The position numbers and the translations under genes were made by a program. From positions 16,512,001 through 16,576,000 of the forward strand of contig CM072335.1 of the NCBI GenBank assembly GCA_036874045.1: a stretch of 64,000 nt of DNA, given 5' to 3'. This stretch comes from Cymodocea nodosa (lineage: Eukaryota; Streptophyta; Magnoliopsida; Alismatales; Cymodoceaceae). Shown here piece by piece: positions 47,178-58,490 of the stretch; the first letter of the stretch is position 1, and each line of letters begins with the position of its first letter. The notes under the pieces are model-generated. The model saw nothing but the letters and a program-made list of their open reading frames with translations, was not told the origin of the DNA and made no database searches.

Positions 47178-49167
47178 TGTTTGGGTTTTCCCAGCACTAC
47201 ATTGGAAAAACTATGATTTGTTACTTCTGTTTTTAATTAGTTAATTTATCTTTATGCCTATTCTCTCTTTTAGAAGTAAACAAACAACCTTTAATACAAT
47301 TTAGATATTAATTCCAATTTGTACTTTTAACTGCAAGTGCACAGTGTCTATTGTATCAGTGTGCAAGTACAGGTCGATCCCATAGGGAATTGCTGACGAA
47401 CTTGAGAATTGTTCGTTTGTTAAAAATCAAATTTATATATTTAATAAGCTCTCCGTTGAATTACAGCTAACTCAACGGACTAAGTTAACTCCACGAGTCA
47501 AATAGTAACCATTAAAATTCTTTAAGTCTTTTGAACGAACTAATTTCAGTAAACTGTAAAACTAAAATAAACATAAAACAATCACAACATTGACAAAGAT
47601 AACATTAATAACGATACAACGCAAACAATACAACACTCAAATACAACATACAAACATAGATAAATTGTTTTTGGTATTTTTGTTTTAATATGAACATGGA
47701 AATGGGCGACAGGTGAAATGTAAAGTAATCTCACTTGACAGTAAATACTTTCGACACTACTTGCAATGCAATTACACCACTGAAAATTAAACCACTCACA
47801 ATCCTATCTCCTCTCCCTATAGAATCGCGAGTCCAGAATTGTAAGATAATCTCCTCTTCAGCATACAGGCATCAACCCGAAGCTAAGGCTAAAAGCTTTA
47901 CGATCTCCTAAAATATGAGTCGACACTTGGTGAAAATGGCTTCCTTCCCGCAACACGATCACTCCTCACAATGGTTGTCAGGCACTGTGTTTAGTTCGGA
48001 ATCGACCCGACATCAGGCAAGTATCCTCACAGACCTCCGATGGTTGGTGATTATGGTGGTGATGATGATGGTTGGTGTGGTACTTCAGAGAATTGCGACG
48101 TCGATCCTCCTCTACACACACTGTCCATCCATCGATCACACACTTCTCTTTTTTTCTTCTTTTCTTTTATATTTCTTCAGTAGTAACTGCTTCTGCTTGA
48201 ATGGTCGGTTGGATTTCCTTCATTCGTATTAACGGTGATGATTTCTTTCCCTACGCGATATGTGCAAACGTGGTTTTTCTCTTCCAACTGTCTGTTCCTA
48301 CAACCGCTATAGTGGCATATTAGAAAATATATAGTCCGTGGAGTTATAGATAACTCAACGGACTTTCTTCGTTGATTTAACTATAAAACACATGCATAAA
48401 TTTAACTATCCGATGCTCAGATGCATTTTAGATACTTATAAACTTAACTATTCGATGCTCAGATGCATTTCAGATAGTTACAAATAACTCACCGATATAT
48501 AACTTAAGTAAATCTACCAAATCTTGACACGTGTCAGCAGTAGTTTAATCATAAAATAACATTTCAGAGAGTTACAGGTCTAACTATCCGATGCTCAGAT
48601 GCATTTCGGATAGTTACAGCTAACTCATTGAAAATCTACTTAAGTCAATTTCCCAGAACATGACACGTGTCCTCAGCTATTTTATAAATAAAAAGAGATT
48701 TCAGAGAGTTACAGGGATAATTATTCGATGCCCAGCTGCAATTTCGGATAGTTATAGATAACTCACCGAAAGTTCACTTAAGTCATTCCTTATGGTTTCG
48801 ACACGTGTACTTCAGGAAATAATAAAATATTCTCTCAAAATATAACTATTCGGCAATTTAAACATAACTATCCGATACATATTCGGTCTTTTAAACATAA
48901 CTGTCCAAATTTGTTCGGTATGTTAAACATAACTGTCCGAAAATATCAAAAAATTCGGATACATAAGAATTTCACAACCTGCAACTTACCGACAGTTCAT
49001 AAATGTACTAAATTAACATTAATTCCCCCAAATTAAGCAAATTCTTCAACTAAAACATATAACAGTGCAATTATAACATAATGGCTTAATTCTTATATGA
49101 TAAGCTAAATATTATGCAATTAACCATCATTTAACCGTTAATAATATGCACTTTTTCATTCTAAACA
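47178..49167 (-). repeat. 5' LTR of the F-box Athila element
   Basis: Plus view TGTTTGGGTTTTCCC to ATTCTAAACA, 1990 bp. Compared with the 33037 LTR it lacks about 160 bp near 47490. It carries extra TAACTATCCGATGC units (48390-48760) in place of the GCTAACCTAACGCGTT segment. Confidence 0.9.
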
Positions 49168-50916
49168 CCCTCCGAAATCTCTTTTTATTTTATAAAATAG
49201 CTATGGACACGTGTCCTGTTCTGGTAAAGTGACTTAAGTGGATTTTCGGTGAGTTAGTTGTAACTATTTGAAATGCATCTGAGCATCAGATAGTTAGACC
49301 TGTAACTCTTCGAAATGGGTATTTTGTTATTAAACTACTGCTGACACGTGTCGAGATCTGGTAGATTTACTTAAGTTATATATTAGTGAGTTAGCTGTAA
49401 CTATCCGAAATGCATCTAAGCATCGGATAGTTAAGTTTATAAGTATCTGAAATGCACCTGAGCATCGGATAGTTAAATTTATGCTCGTGTTCTATAGTTA
49501 AATCAACGAAGAAAGTCCATTGAGTTATCTGTAACTCCACAGACTATTTATTTTCTAATATGCCACTGTAGCAGTTGCAGAAACAAGACAATTGGGAGAA
49601 AAACCACGATTGCATGTATTACGCAGGGAGAAGAAATCATCACCGTTGATATGAATGAAGGAAATCCAACTGATCATTCAAGCAGAAGTAGTTACTACTG
49701 AAGAAATATAAAAGAAAAGAAGAAAAAGAAATCCAGTGTGTGATCGATGGACGGGTAGTGTATATAGAGGAGGAGCATCGAGCTTTCTGCAGACAGTATC
49801 AGCGATTCTCTGAAGTATCACACCAACCATCGTTACCACCACCACATCAACCATAATCACCAACCATCAGAGGTCTGTGAGAATACTTTCTTGATATCGG
49901 GTAGATTCCGAGCCAAACACAGTGCTTGACAACCACTATGAGGAGTGATCGCGTCGTGGGAAGGGAAGCCATTTTCACCAAGCGCCGACTCATATTTCAG
50001 GAGATCGTAAAGCTTTTAGCCTTGGCTTCGGGTTGATGCCTATATGTTGAAGAGAAGATTATCTTGCAATTCTGGACTCGCGATTCTATAGGGAGAGGAG
50101 ACAGAATTGTAAGTGGTTTAATTTTCAGTGGTGTAATCGCGTTGCAAGTAGTGTCAGAAGTATTTACTGTCGAGTGAGATTACTTTACATTTCACCTTTC
50201 GCCCATTTTCTTGTTCATATTAAAACAAAAATACCAAAAACAATTTATCTATGTTTGTAGGTTGTATTTGAGTATTGTATTGTTTGTGCTGTATCGTGAT
50301 TAATGTTATCTTCATCAATGTTGTGATTGTTTTATATTTGTTTTAGTTTTACAGTTTACTGAAATTGGTTCGTTCAAAAGACTTAAAGATTTTAATGGTT
50401 ACTATTTGAATTATCTGAATGTTAGTATTGCTTAACGATAAATCCAGTGTTTACTAACATTAAAGAGCTTAATTGATGTTATTTACAATCTATGGAATCG
50501 CCCAATGGTTGGCCGAATTCCTTTGTAAATAGTAGTATTAAAAAGAAAAGACATGCTTGTGGAGTAAACTTAAGTCCACGAGGTTAGTCCGTTGAGTTAG
50601 CCATAACTCAATGAACTTTATCCATTGAGTTAACTGTAATTCAACGGAGAGCTTATTGAATATATAAATTTGATTGTTAACAAACAGACAGTTCTGAACT
50701 TTTCAGCAATTCCCTATGGGATCGACCTGTACTTGCACACTGATACAATAGACACTGTGCACTTGCAGTTAAAGTACAAATTGGAATTAATATCTAAATT
50801 GTATTAAAGGTTGTTTGTTTACTTCTAAAAGAAGGAATAGGCATAAAGATAAATTAACTAAGTAAAAACAGAAGTAACAAATTCAAGTTTTTCTAGTGTA
50901 GTGTTGGGAAAACCCA
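49168..50916 (+). repeat. partial Athila LTR in opposite orientation
   Basis: This is the reverse complement of about 47178-48710, ending GGGAAAACCCA at 50916. It starts inside the LTR directly at the outer edge of the preceding LTR, forming a large inverted repeat. TATAAAAG (49708) and TATATAGAGG (about 49761) are promoter candidates. Confidence 0.88.
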
Positions 50917-51898
50917 AGGAGAACCAGAAGATTTGGTAGTAGTTATAGCACATCTAGTGTTTGATGCATGTTGCAAAAAGAGGGTTGTAGAAAAGTTGAA
51001 GGCCAATACAAAATTAAAGTTGAACAACATCAACAAGCCACTACCATACCTACTACAAGAGGAGCTGAAGTTGGTCCTTCGAGACTAGCAATTATAGAAA
51101 AAGTTAAATAGGAAGAACCAGTACCTGTGGCTTAAAGGCTTGCAGAGCCTATTTTTCTAGATTTAATCTCAGAAGAAGAAGAGGAAGACTAGGCACAATT
51201 AATCAAAAGAAGGAAAGGAAAAGAGATAGTGCCTGAACATCAAGAAGAGATTAAACCCAAGCCAGCAATATCAGTAGGGCCTATAGAGATAATTTTTGTA
51301 AACCTGCTATCTAATTCTAAGGATGAGCAAGAGCAACAACAGCAAGAGCAAAGAGAAGAAGAAAAATAGGCTGAAACTAATCTATAGCCTGTACAGACAA
51401 AAGAATCAAAAATTAGGGTAGAAGTTGATTTGCTCATAACTTCATCCCAATCTGCCATAGAATCAGAAAGAACAGTGAGAATATAGATTGGTAGTTAGGA
51501 GGAAGAAGAAAAAGAAGAAACTGAACAAGAAGCTGAACAAGTACATATGGAACAAGAAAGAAATGACTCGATAGATTCCATTGAAGAGTAAGAAACTCTT
51601 CAAGAAATTTTGGAAAGAATTCAAGATAGAGTGGAGAGTTCTGCCAGCTCACCACTATAGACAGAAGTAGAAGCAAAAATGCAGGAATCTCCAGAGCATT
51701 TTCAACCAAGTCAAGTTTAGCACATGGAAGAGGAAATTCAAGAATAAACCTCTCTAGAGCAACAAATTCAAATTTCTGACCCGACTGAAGCAACAGTTTT
51801 GAATGAAGTACACTTTTGGAGTCAAGAAGCATATAATAAATATCAAGAGATTAGGGGTTATGATATTATTTACAGTAGACTAGTAAACTAGGACAGGA
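50917..51898 (+). pseudogene. aORF remnant fused to an LTR end
   Basis: This aligns with the minus-strand aORF from about 42165 to 41210 (EDLAVAKAHLVFDA, GPSRL, the acidic tracts, and ITVLNEVHF...YDIIYSRP). Many stops. The LTR end GGGAAAACCCAAGGAGAACC merges with aORF sequence GGGAAGAACCAAGGAGAATC at a short similarity, with no PBS or gag between. It stops just before the domain core. Confidence 0.85.
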
Positions 51899-51932
51899 TG
51901 TGTTTGGTTGCTTTAGGCGGCACTAGAGAACT

Positions 51933-53992
51933 TGTTTAGTTCCCAGGCAACAACGTCAGAAAACTTGTATTTGTTAACTTCTGTTTTTAACTTGGTTAAT
52001 TTGTCTTTATGCTTATATCAATAATTTCTTTTTAGAAGTAAACAAACAACCTTTTACACAAATTAGATATTAATTCCAATTTGTATTTTAACTGCAAGTG
52101 CACAGCGTATATTGTATTTGTGTGCAAGTACAGGTCGATCCCACAAAGAATTGAGCAAGAATTGTGTACTGTTCTGTTTTTTTTTATATTATACTTAATG
52201 TGTTTAGTAATCACTCCGTTGAGTTACAATTAACACAACAGACTAAGTTCGTGGAGTTATGGCTAACTCAACGGACTAATCTCGTGGACTTAAGTTAACT
52301 TCACAGCCTATCTTTCTAGTTTAATACTGCTATTTACAGAGGAATTCGGCCAACCATTGGGCGGTTCCACAGATTGTAAATAACATCAATTAAGCTCTTT
52401 AATGCTAGTTAACATTAGATTTATCATTAAGCAATACTAACATTCAAATATTTCAAACAGTAACCATTAAAATCTTTAAGTATTTGGAACGAATCAATTT
52501 CAGTAAACTGTAATACTATTTTCTATTTTCTAAATCAAACAAACATAAAACATTCACAATACTGACAATGATAACTTTAATCACGATATAAAACAAACAA
52601 TACAACACTTAAATACTAAATATAAAAACAGATAAGTTGTTGTTTTTGGTATTTTTGTTTTGAGATGTTCATGAAAATGGGCGAAAGGTGAAATGTAAAA
52701 ATCTCTATCGATAGTAAATACTTCCGTCACTACATGCTACGCAATTACACCATTGAAAACTTAATCACTTACAATTCTGCCTCCTCTCCCTATAGAATCG
52801 CGCGTCTAGAATTGCAAGATGATCTCCTCTTTAGCATATTGGCATCAACCCGAAACCAAGGCTAGAAGCTTTACAATCTCTTGAGATATAAGTTGGTGCT
52901 TGGTGAAAATAGCTTCCCTTCCCGTGACATGATCACTCCTCACAGTGGTTGTCAAGCACCATGTTTGGCTCAGAATCGACCCGAAATCAGGAAAGTATCC
53001 TCACAGACCTCCAATGGTTGGTGATTATGGTAATGTTGGTGATGTTGGTGAATTGTTGGTGATGGTGTGGATGCTTCAGTGAATTTTCGATGCTGTCTGT
53101 AGTTAGCGCGGTCCTCCACCTTTATACACACTGCCACACACTACCAACCACACCTTCTTCATTTGTTCTCCTCTTCTTTTATATTCCTTCAGTAGTAACT
53201 ACTTTTGCTTTAGATGATCGGTTGGATTTCCTTCATTCAGATCAACGATTGTGATTTCTTCTCCCTTCCATGAGTGAATTCCTACGTGATACGTGCAATC
53301 ATGGTTTTCCTTCGAATATCCTATTTCTGTAACCGCTATAGTGGCATATTAGAAAATAAATGGTCCATGGAGTTATAGATAACTCAACGGACTTACTTCG
53401 TTGATTTAACTATAAAACACGTGCAATAAAGAAATAAGCTGCTAACATAACGCGTTACCTTAGTGTGTATTTATGTAACTCAACACGTACAGTTATGCTA
53501 ACTTAATGAGTTAAACATGTGCATCTCATGTGATATACTAAAGCATTTAAATTCAACATGTGCATAATTCTAACTTAATAAGTTCAAATATTTCGGACAC
53601 TTATGAACCTAACTATCTGATGCCCAGATGTATTTCGGATAGTTAACAGATAACTTACCGAAAATCCACTTAAGTCATGCATTATGGTTTCAACACGTGT
53701 ACTTCAAGAAATAATAAAATATTCTTTAAAACATAACTGTCCGGTACATTAAACATAACTCTCTGAAATAAAAGAAAATTTGGATACTTAAGAATTTCAC
53801 AGCCTACAATTTACCGACAATTTAGAAATGTACTAAATTAACATTAATTCCCTGAAATTATGTAAATTCTTTCATTAAAGCATATAACAGTGAAATTATA
53901 ACATAATGGCTTAATTCTCATATGATAAGCTAAATATTATGCAATTAACCATCATTTAATCATTAATATTATGCACTTTTTCATTCTAAACA
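51933..53992 (-). repeat. 3' LTR of the second F-box Athila element
   Basis: Plus view TGTTTAGTTCCCAGGC to ATTCTAAACA, 2060 bp. It is closer to the 1105 LTR than to the 33037/47178 pair at its left end. The minus strand has TATAAAGG near 53122. Confidence 0.88.
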
Positions 53993-54004
53993 CTTCCCCC
54001 ATAC
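53993..54004 (-). other. polypurine tract of second F-box Athila element
   Basis: Minus strand GTATGGGGGAAG abutting the LTR start, identical to 35124-35135. Confidence 0.9.
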
Positions 54005-55963
54005 TTAAATTTTGCTAGTCCCTTAGCAAACTAAGATCTAATTAGTTGGTCTTTCTAAAGTACTAGAATTAATTCTTCACCTAGTTCTTCTTCAAAATAA
54101 TAAATTAGATTACTATATAGATTTTTTGTATGTTTCAGTAATCTATTTTAACTTTGTTTTCTCCTCTTCAACCTGCAAATATACTTAGAATATATGTAAA
54201 TTACATACAAAATATATCAGCATCACATAGGTGTTAATTATATTATCATTTGTTCTTCTTTTCAACATCTGTCATCCTGAATTTTCCAATATGATTTACA
54301 GAATAAATTTCAAGTACATACGAATCAAAACACAATCCAATTCAATATGATTAAGACAAGTAGAATAAGGAATTGTATCTCAAATAAACAACTTCAAAAG
54401 TCTATTCTAGATTCATACTTCAGCAATTTTAGATAACAGAACATATACTCGATTCAAAAGATATCTGTATTTCACAAAACACTTGTATCTTTTCAAAATA
54501 GTATATGCATATTTGTACTTTAAAAGTTAATTTGACAAGCTTGAATCATACAAGAGCTTTCTAGTGTACCCATGTATCGAGCTTTTAGTCAACAATCCCA
54601 GATTTGATCAAGATCTTAGGTTGCCAAATTTAAAGAGTCCTTTTCAGGTCAACAATCCTTACATACCTATATGCTTAAGTACAAAAGGCTTGTGATCAAA
54701 CAAGTTAATAAACTCTCAAAGTTTTTCTCTTTTTTTTTCTTTTCAACATAGTATATGTATGTATTTCATTAATACAGATGCAATAAAACACAAATCTCAT
54801 ATAGTCCTACTTCTATTATTTACTGAAAATATGAATTTATATCAATAAGCTCATACTTTTTTTGTAGTTTAATAAGCTCTACACATAAATCATTCTACAA
54901 GTTTAATCAATCAAATTAAATGTATCCTTGATCAGATGTATTTCATTTAATCCAAAAATCAGCATTTCAGCTCTTCCAGGATTTCAAATAATTTACTAAG
55001 TTTCAGTTAAGCATTCTGATTTCATTTTAAAATCGTGAAATTGTTAAACTCATAAAATTCAGCAACAACATAAGATACTATATCTAGATTTGTATGAATA
55101 ATAAAATTTGTAGCATCTTATATAAGATTATAAATATAACATTCAAGCAGTTACAGTTCTTAAAAATTTTACAACTTCAAATATTAGATAGTTACAACAA
55201 ATTCTTGTTCAAAAAATTTTTAATTTCCATAGACAGAACTTTTGCAGTACCATTCTAATTCCTCTAATTAACAAAATTACATGGCTGTTACTTTAATTAC
55301 CTCCCCCCCCTATACCTACATTTTGCATTGTCCTCAATGTAAAAGATTTTACAATAAATATAGTAATTATAGCAAGCATGAATATTGTTTCATTGACTTA
55401 GCATCTAACTCAACGAATTTAGTTGAAATGTAAATTCAGGATAAGTAATCAATTACATACCTTGTCCTTTTGTATCTCCTTCAATATCTTTCGATTTTTG
55501 ATTCTGAAAAACTTTTCATTCACACATAAAAGCAAAGTATATAACAAAATAACAACTTAACTTATTAAATCAGTGTCTTGTGTGGAACCTAGGCTCTTAT
55601 GCCTTTGGTGGCCCACAAGCAAGCCAGTTGGTTTCTTAGAACAAATACCAACAAACTGGATTGATATTTTGTTTTGTTTTGTTTTTTTTTTTATATTTTG
55701 TTTTTTTCTTTTATAGAATAAAACTAAAACTAAAATTTTTCTTTTCTAAAAAAAATGTAGAATACACAAAACATTAAAAGCATAGAATCATAGTTTAAAA
55801 ACATGATTGAAAAGTAGTAACAAATGGAATAAATGTGTCAGTCGATGCAAACTTTTTAGGCATAATTCTTCTTGCTATTAATTCTATTTTAATGCAATTT
55901 GCTTTCCTTTTTAGCTTGTAAACTTGTAGTATGTTATCAATACTAAATATAAGTGTATTACCA
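54005..55963 (-). other. pre-PPT module and F-box 3' flank, second copy
   Basis: Collinear with 35136-37044: the copia-shared module (about 54170-55200), the ACCTCCCCCCCCT internal purine tract with CATTGTCCTCAATG (55300-55345), and the conserved AACCTAGGCTCTTATGCC block (55586-55605). No gene. Confidence 0.8.
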
Positions 55964-56578
55964 TTAATGAAATGAAATGCAGAAAGGGATCCTCTTGTGT
56001 TCCAAGATAATGTAGCTGTTTCTATTTCTATATCTATTTCAATATATTCCTCTTCTCACTTCCATTCATTTAGGTCTTTCATAATCCATATTTGAAATTT
56101 CTTCAATTCATCCCACCATCTTATCAGACATAAAGTAGGATCATCATATTCATTATACCACATTCCCAATTGAATTTGATCATATTCTGAAGATGGTGAT
56201 TTAGCTCTATCACTAGGTATAGGTAATATTTCTATAAAATCATCATAACTATCTATGCTTACTATGTATAAATCAGATCTAAATGCAACTGATATATCTG
56301 TAACTAGATATATATATCCATCAAGTATGATATGCATGCTGTTAATTAATGATTTCTGTCCTAGATATATCATAGCAGATTGAACTATGATTAAATGACT
56401 TCCATAAAAATCCATCTCTAATCTTAGTCATCTTTGCAGGTTGTAGTCCATGAAAATATTTTTCTTTAACACAGTCTTTGATTTCCTTTGATACACAACA
56501 CAATCTGCACAAATCTTTAGCTAACAGGTTACTTAGTACTTCCCTTAGTGCATCTAGTGGTAATTTCATCAATTCCAT
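55964..56578 (-). pseudogene. F-box gene copy 2, internally deleted
   Basis: The ATG at 56576-56578 opens MELMKLPLDALREVLSN, a complete F-box closely matching the 37045-38016 gene. After KSFNHSS near 56395 about 370 bp of the first copy are missing, the frame is lost, and homology resumes at IYLGQKSLIN. A stop (TGG to TGA in EWKW, 56056) precedes the original stop at 55964. The F-box itself remains translatable, but the substrate-binding part does not follow in frame. The copia D 3' LTR ends nine bases upstream of the ATG, in the same orientation. Confidence 0.85.
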
Positions 56579-56587
56579 CTATTGTGA

Positions 56588-58318
56588 TTGAAAGGATCGA
56601 ATGGCACACTAGAGGGGGGGGTGAGTAGTGTCCTAATAAATTTTATTTTGCTTTTAAAATTCAGAAGCTGTTGACACTAATGAACCTTGATTAATTGATT
56701 TTAGAATTAAAACTTGTAGTGCAAAAAGTAAAGAACACAAAGAGATTTATAGTGGTTCCCTAAACTGGGTAGTCCACTCCTCAAGGCCACAACCTCGAGA
56801 ATTCCACTAAGTGCTTTTAAGGCTAAGCACAAACCTTAAACAAGTTACTTTTGCAGGCTAAGCAACAACCTTACAGATGTTCTTAAAGGCTAAACAAAAA
56901 CCTCACACAAAGTACCAACTTTGTGTACTCAAGACCCCAATCTTGAGCAAATGAAGTGTCACACTTCACTCTCTTCACCAAGGCCCCGACCTTGTGAAGG
57001 TTATACTCACAAGACCCTTGTGAGTTAGGGTTTTGAAAGCTAATCAAGAAAACAGTTTAAGATCAGGAGTCACAGACTCAAAATGAAATAGACATACAAG
57101 ACCAGATCAACTCTAATGAAGAGTTGACAAAGAAGTTCTAAGGAGAATTCTCGATTGATCTGTAGCTATTGATCTTCTAGACTTTGTTGTAGATGAATCT
57201 TCAAAGGGTTTGCAGAATTGCTGAGTAGACAATTTCTCCTTTTGAGTGTTGAAAAATTCTGTGTATGTTTCAGTTTTTCTGCAAATTCTTTTTATTTTTC
57301 CTTCGAGATTTGCATAGGTGGAAAGAATTCTAAAATGGTTAGATGCCTTATGTAGTAATTCATTTCCAGCAACCTTCAATCATAATAAAGTTTGATCTGC
57401 AATCAAAAGATATCTTGCCACAACGGTTAGTCAATTAATGATAGTTGCAGTTTCTGTAAAAGTAAAATCTTCGGAGGCTTTTAGAAAATCAGAGACTTAG
57501 AAAGATAACCTATCGAAACTCAAAAACATTTCGAATAGATAGAACTAACATTTCGAAAGACTACTTAAGTCATGTATTAAAATTGAAGCACGTGTCCTTT
57601 TGTAATAGCATTATAAAATATTAAAAATAAACTATCCAATAGAGTGGGCATGTTTCGGATACTTATAAAAGATAACTCTTCGATCCTTAAGTCATTTCAG
57701 ATAGTTACACAGGTAACCTTTTGAAAAGTCACTTAAGTCAAAAATAATAGAAAACTCAACCATCTGTAGCTTAAAACTGTTTTTGGATACTTACTAAAGA
57801 TAACTCTCTAATTCTTAAGAGTGTTCGGATAGTTACATCGTAACCTTTCGAAAAGTCACTTAAGTCAAGCGATGAGAGACTGACACGTGTCCTTCAAAAG
57901 AAAGTAATCGAAAATATATTAATCAGAGAAACAACTAACTCTCCAGAATAAAAACCTTAACTATCCGAAATAGAAGGGATTTTAGATACTTACCATAAAA
58001 ATCATATCCGGACATAAAAAGACTTAACTCACCGAAGATAAATACTTTTCGGATAGTTACTGATATAACTATTCAAAAAGCCAAGAGAGAGAGGCTTAAC
58101 CATCCGATTTGTCCTGTTTTGTTCGGTGACTTATAAAATAACTCTTCGATCAATACACTGTAGACAAAATAACCTGCCAAAATCTAATTTAAAAGACTTT
58201 GAGTACAAAGCAGTTAGCTAAGATTCATGTGAATAAAAAGACATCTAAAATATGGTAGAAATAATTAAACCACATGTTTTTTATCATCAAAATTAACTGA
58301 TAAATAATTGAACTAACA
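56588..58318 (-). repeat. copia D 3' LTR
   Basis: Minus strand TGTTAGTTCAATT to GATCCTTTCA, 1731 bp. It has GGATAGTTA / TAACTATCCGA-type pairs, CACTTAAGTCA and ACACGTGTCC boxes (57470-58130). Confidence 0.88.
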
Positions 58319-58332
58319 ATCTCCCCCTTTTT
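58319..58332 (-). other. copia D polypurine tract
   Basis: Minus strand AAAAAGGGGGAGAT, identical to the A2 tract, abutting the LTR. Confidence 0.92.
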
Positions 58333-58490
58333 GATGGTGACAAAACTGTAAACAGATATATTCTCCCCCTTTGTTAGAATTAAAAAGTGGAGACAAGTGA
58401 TTGAAGGATACTCGGAGATAAATAAAATGTAATTTCATTGATTGAAGAGTAAGAAACAATATAGATACATAATAAAACAAACAATGAAAA

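Larger units (their letters stand above)
33037..49167 (-). mobile_element. 16-kb Athila-like Ty3/gypsy element carrying an F-box gene
   Basis: Reading on the minus strand: 5' LTR (47178-49167), tRNA-Asp-type PBS, zinc-knuckle gag C-terminus, protease, pol, aORF, gag N-terminal domain, F-box ORF, internal PPT, non-coding module, PPT, 3' LTR (33037-35123). Termini are TGTTT/AAACA at both LTRs. I find no target duplication (AGCTT left, CCCTC right). The two LTRs differ in structure: the left one has a 152-bp tandem duplication, and the right one lacks about 160 bp. The element may be a recombinant of two related copies. The RT catalytic core is deleted, so it is non-autonomous. Confidence 0.85.
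51933..56587 (-). mobile_element. 3' end of a second F-box-carrying Athila-like element
   Basis: 3' LTR, PPT, pre-PPT module, internal PPT-like motif and F-box pseudogene are in the same order as 33037-38016. The rest lies beyond the copia D insertion at 56588, outside the window. Confidence 0.85.

Noticed and set aside
47915..48232. 105-codon plus-strand ORF (and similar 2102-2350, 49678-49863)
   Set aside because: They lie in LTRs, partly antisense, and change with each copy; no protein-like conservation.
33032..49172. Target-site duplication around the 16-kb Athila element
   Set aside because: AGCTT on the left and CCCTC on the right do not match; shifting the ends by a few bases did not help.
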